Assembly (NCBI RefSeq): GCF_902459655.1
Contig: NZ_CABPSB010000005.1
Coordinates: 247,956-311,955 of the forward strand
Source of the DNA: Pandoraea anhela
GTDB taxonomy: Bacteria > Pseudomonadota > Gammaproteobacteria > Burkholderiales > Burkholderiaceae
DNA: 64,000 nucleotides
Direction: 5' to 3'
The notes beneath the pieces are model-generated. The model had not been told where the DNA came from. It was given only the letters and a program-made list of their open reading frames with translations, and did not search any database. Shown piece after piece: positions 61,664 through 64,000 of the stretch. Within the stretch, counting starts at the first letter, position 1; each line of letters begins with the position of its first letter. The position numbers and the translations under genes are program-made.

Positions 61664-61912
61664 TCAAGTCTTCTTGGTGACCTGCCGCTGAGATAACGCT
61701 GAACCCGCTGCGCTCTTGGACGCAGCACTTGTCCGACCATCCTGCAACACCTTCGATGCGGCGGTCGCAGCTTTCGCTGAAGTTACTTTCGAGGTATGTG
61801 ATTGGGACAACGCGCTCCCGGCTGCCGTCTTTGAATTCTTGCCGGTCGAAGCGCTTTCAAGAACCTTCGATGCATTGTGGGCAGCTTTCGCCCCTGTAGT
61901 CTTACCCGCCAT
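61664..61912 (-). CDS. Small internally duplicated protein, 82 aa
   Basis: An 82-residue basic, Ala/Ser/Lys-rich protein made of two copies of one unit: GAKAAHNASKVLES then KTAAGSALSQ (about 7-38) and SAKAATAASKVLQD then KSAAGSALSQ (about 46-75). It looks DNA- or RNA-binding or disordered. GGGGAAA precedes ATG 61912. The same pair (this protein then the 'protein L'-like one) seems to recur in other genomes by memory; I have not checked this. Confidence 0.65.
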   Translation of the reverse strand: MAGKTTGAKAAHNASKVLESASTGKNSKTAAGSALSQSHTSKVTSAKAATAASKVLQDGRTSAASKSAAGSALSQRQVTKKT

Positions 61913-62129
61913 GGCATTTCCCCGTGAAAGAACAACCATTAATCGTGTAGTACTGCATCGAAATATTAAATCTCGGCTTAATAGCTGGTCAAACTGGGTA
62001 AACCACGTAATTTCACGGTCCTCAAACCGTCCTGAAATCGGACCAAAAAGAATCTCAAAAAGCGCCTGCGATGGGGATCGATCCCAAGACTCTCACCCCA
62101 GAATCGTACCCACCGACGAAACACGCAGA

Positions 62130-62159
62130 TTGCCAAACGCCACAATCCCCGCGTAGAAT
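62130..62159 (+). promoter_or_regulatory. Promoter of the tRNA-Gly remnant
   Basis: TTGCCA (62130-62135), an 18-base spacer and TAGAAT (62154-62159) form a good sigma-70 promoter, eleven bases before the tRNA 5' end. Transcription should still occur. Confidence 0.6.
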
Positions 62160-62169
62160 GGCACCCTTC

Positions 62170-62207
62170 GCGGGCGTCGTATAATGGTAATACCCTAGCT
62201 TCCCAAG
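62170..62207 (+). pseudogene. Truncated tRNA-Gly (CCC), 5' half only
   Basis: GCGGGCG (acceptor 5' strand), the D-arm GTATAATGGTAATAC and the anticodon arm start CTAGCTTCCCAAG match a tRNA-Gly with anticodon CCC. The 3' half (rest of the anticodon stem, T-arm and CGCCCGC acceptor strand) is absent: after the anticodon loop the sequence diverges. This is the break expected where an element has recombined in the anticodon loop. Confidence 0.7.
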
Positions 62208-62218
62208 GCTCGAACCAT

Positions 62219-62247
62219 AACGACGCGGCGTGAAACTCCGCGTCGTT
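62219..62247 (+). terminator. Hairpin after the tRNA remnant
   Basis: AACGACGCGG and CCGCGTCGTT form a perfect 10-bp stem around a nine-base loop, just after the tRNA remnant. No T-run follows. It could be the old tRNA terminator. The following bases to 62450 hold no supported gene. Confidence 0.5.
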
Positions 62248-62450
62248 GCGCTCCAGCTTTCATCCCAACCTCCATGATTTCTTCATGGGGCGTCACCAGA
62301 AGTACTCCCACCATTTTTCGTCGGCATCAGAGAATCACTGGGCGTCTGATCGCAACGACCTTTTGGCTCATGTCACTCAACGAATAACAGCACGACATCC
62401 ACTATCTTGCTACGCGCTCGAATTGCGTTTTTGATGTTGACGTCGCGCAC

Positions 62451-63350
62451 TTACTCTCGTTCGGTGATCCGATTATCAGCAGATATCGCGTTCATGGTCG
62501 CTACAAGACTAGACAACAAGTCCCCATGGTAGTGCTTCAGATGGCCATGAATATTCTCATTGCGAAGAAGCCGCGCCATAAAGCTCTTTGCGACGACAAG
62601 CGATAGCATGGTGTCCCCGATTTCATCTTCGACGGCCTGACAATCCTGTCTCAGGCGGTCCATTTCGCTCTCCATTTTCGCGATGTCCTCCGGGGATATC
62701 TCATCCTTCTTCTTGATCCGAGCACCGTCGACCAATGCGTCTGGTCGCGTGGCGACGACGATCATTTCAGCATATGCGCCCGTCACCTTGTTTGCCGCCA
62801 CCATCATCTCCGCTGCTTCTATCTGACGATATGGCTTCATCTTCTTGAGCATACGAAAGACCTTAGGGGTCGCCTGTCTATTCTTGAGTATCGAGGCAGC
62901 TTCAGGCGCTATGCCATCAAGCAAGGTGACTCGGTCACGAATGCTTCTCACGTCCATCCGCAGCACCTCGGCGATTCGCTTCTCGGACGCACCTTGCGCC
63001 AAAGCTGCACGGATCATTCGATGCTCCTGGACAGCAGAAAGACGTGTTATGTGACGATTGAAAGTAAACCCCTCGTCGTCCGTAGACACCATGCAAGGGG
63101 CAGTTGCGCACCCCAGCTCCTTTAGCGCTTCCAGTCTTAAGCGTCCATCGAGCAGCTCAAATTCGCCTTGCCGCCGCAACGACCGATATACAGCGAGCGG
63201 TTCGATAACCCCAAGCTCAGCGATAGATCCGAGAATCGTCTTGAATTTTGCTGACGCCAAGACACCTAGGGCGAGAGGTGAATCAGCGATAATTTTCTCA
63301 AGGGGAACATCAACCACGGACGGCTCGAAACCGTGCTTCACGTTTGTCAT
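62451..63350 (-). CDS. ParB/RepB-family partition-like protein
   Basis: A 299-residue protein. A ParB-type N-terminal domain (LEKIIADSPLALGVLASAKFKTILGSIAELGVIEPLAVYRS, then FELLDGRLRLEALKELG) is followed by a helix-turn-helix (ASEKRIAEVLRMDVRSIRDRVTLLDGI) and a RepB-like C-terminus with KKKDEISPEDIAKMESEMDRL. Proteins of this type occur in plasmids and integrative elements next to a second RepB-like gene. The ATG at 63350 overlaps the stop of that gene (63347), so they form one unit. A role in partition or regulation of a mobile element is inference. Confidence 0.85.
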   Translation of the reverse strand: MTNVKHGFEPSVVDVPLEKIIADSPLALGVLASAKFKTILGSIAELGVIEPLAVYRSLRRQGEFELLDGRLRLEALKELGCATAPCMVSTDDEGFTFNRHITRLSAVQEHRMIRAALAQGASEKRIAEVLRMDVRSIRDRVTLLDGIAPEAASILKNRQATPKVFRMLKKMKPYRQIEAAEMMVAANKVTGAYAEMIVVATRPDALVDGARIKKKDEISPEDIAKMESEMDRLRQDCQAVEDEIGDTMLSLVVAKSFMARLLRNENIHGHLKHYHGDLLSSLVATMNAISADNRITERE

Positions 63351-63949
63351 GGCATCAACTCCGAAGGGATTCGCCGGGCTACGGCCTCAGGAATGTCGCG
63401 TACTCCTTCAGCCCTCAAAAGAGTTCTGAAGTGCTCGTCTCCAAGAAATCGCTTCAGGGCGGAAGTTATCAAGAGCAAGCGCTGCTCTTGAAGAGTGGCA
63501 TTTTGAACAACCAATTTTTGGCGACGAACCTCGTTTTTGTAGGTTCGCAGCAGCTTCTGCGGAGTAGTCTTATCTCTAGAGACCGGGCGTCCGTTCATCT
63601 TCTTTCCGGATATCTCTCTCTTGCTGAGAATTTTCCGTACTCGCATAAGCTGTTCGCCGGTTAAGGTTTTGGATTCGTATGCCGCTACCATCGCGGCCTG
63701 CACCTCGTCACTAGACGAACGCGCGACATCGATTGCGAGCCAAAGAGGCATGACACGCTTCTCAACAGCCTGAAGTAGCCTCTGCTCGCCCTTATCGAGT
63801 AACTGAAGAATTCCGTTGATATAGGACGCGTCCAGATTCGTCTTGTGAGCTATCTCCTCAGTGCTGTACCCTTTCGCGCGGAGCACCTGCAAACCACCGA
63901 GCAGTTCAGCCGTTGAGTGCCGTTGACATGCCCCCTTCAATCGGGCCAA
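63347..63949 (-). CDS. RepB C-terminal-type protein, N-terminus missing
   Basis: A 200-residue reading frame with a KorB/RepB-like helix-turn-helix (LQVLRAKGYSTEEIAHKTNLDASYINGILQLLDKGEQRLL) and a helical C-terminus (LKRFLGDEHFRTLLRAEGVRDIPEAVARRI). Relatives carry a ParB-type domain in front; here the frame is closed by TAA at 63971-63973 and only a TTG (63949) is available as start. It is therefore probably truncated or frameshifted, or it is a short variant. It overlaps the downstream RepB gene by four bases. The upstream sequence is outside the window. Confidence 0.65.
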   Translation of the reverse strand: MARLKGACQRHSTAELLGGLQVLRAKGYSTEEIAHKTNLDASYINGILQLLDKGEQRLLQAVEKRVMPLWLAIDVARSSSDEVQAAMVAAYESKTLTGEQLMRVRKILSKREISGKKMNGRPVSRDKTTPQKLLRTYKNEVRRQKLVVQNATLQEQRLLLITSALKRFLGDEHFRTLLRAEGVRDIPEAVARRIPSELMP

Positions 63950-64000
63950 TGGGCTTCTAGCAAAGTCCCTTTAAACCAACTCCTGGAAAGCGGTAGGAGC

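Noticed and set aside
62246-62434. A 62-codon frame after the tRNA remnant
   Set aside because: No ribosome binding site, no domain and atypical composition; likely chance.

Overview
The window looks like a chromosomal segment of a high-GC betaproteobacterium of the order Burkholderiales, most likely family Burkholderiaceae. A Pandoraea- or Burkholderia-type genome is my inference, made from gene families without a database search. Supporting signs are the strong G/C third-position bias, long open antisense frames, LysR and GntR regulators beside small catabolic operons, a DUF4148 protein, a DUF3311/sodium-solute-symporter pair and an mmsA/mmsB cluster.

Left and centre (about 1-56.5 kb) is ordinary core-like or metabolic DNA. 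It starts with the N-terminus of a secreted protein (1-336). Next is a four-gene operon in which every junction is an ATGA overlap (DUF3311, sodium-solute symporter, cytosine-deaminase-like amidohydrolase, CynX-type MFS; 629-4840), with a divergent GntR regulator and a 16-bp palindrome between them. A MurA paralogue (6396) is followed by an AraC-type response regulator joined to a hybrid histidine kinase (7984-12053). Then come a LysR/DUF4286/MHS-transporter set (12088-15395), two small unknown genes, an O-antigen-ligase/glycosyltransferase pair, a YeiH transporter and a DsbA-type isomerase. At 20982-27431 an SGNH hydrolase sits beside a YfiR-YfiN-YfiB c-di-GMP switch, with a PAS/degenerate GGDEF/EAL protein divergent from it. 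Glutathione-dependent formaldehyde dehydrogenase, an SH3 protein, an amino-acid permease, a KefF/KefC pair, a ferritin-like protein, DUF4148 protein, an ArsR/SRPBCC pair and a bestrophin follow. A valine-type catabolic cluster (ABC binding protein, mmsA, mmsB) has a divergent LysR regulator. The stretch ends with further LysR regulators, transporters, an arylamine N-acetyltransferase, a ZapE-like ATPase, and a 1007-residue autotransporter.

Right end (56.8-64 kb) is accessory. It opens with a DUF4157 (eCIS-core, HEAWH) protein that has a nuclease-like C-terminus. From about 58.6 kb the DNA is visibly less GC-rich. It carries an Xre-type regulator immediately followed (TAAATG) by a protein with an R-X4-H HEPN-like motif, then a second, related Xre regulator with an inverted repeat over its ribosome binding site. 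Next are a zinc-ribbon/TM/LprI-like protein, a 'protein L'-like small zinc protein and an internally duplicated small protein. A tRNA-Gly(CCC) remnant keeps its promoter and 5' half but has lost its 3' half. Last is a RepB/ParB-like gene pair whose upstream member lacks its N-terminus. A diverged direct repeat (about 58.67 and 61.22 kb) brackets the Xre-HEPN-Xre block.

The best candidates for an undescribed system are the Xre-HEPN-Xre cassette and the DUF4157-nuclease protein next to it. All functional statements rest on motifs read by eye.
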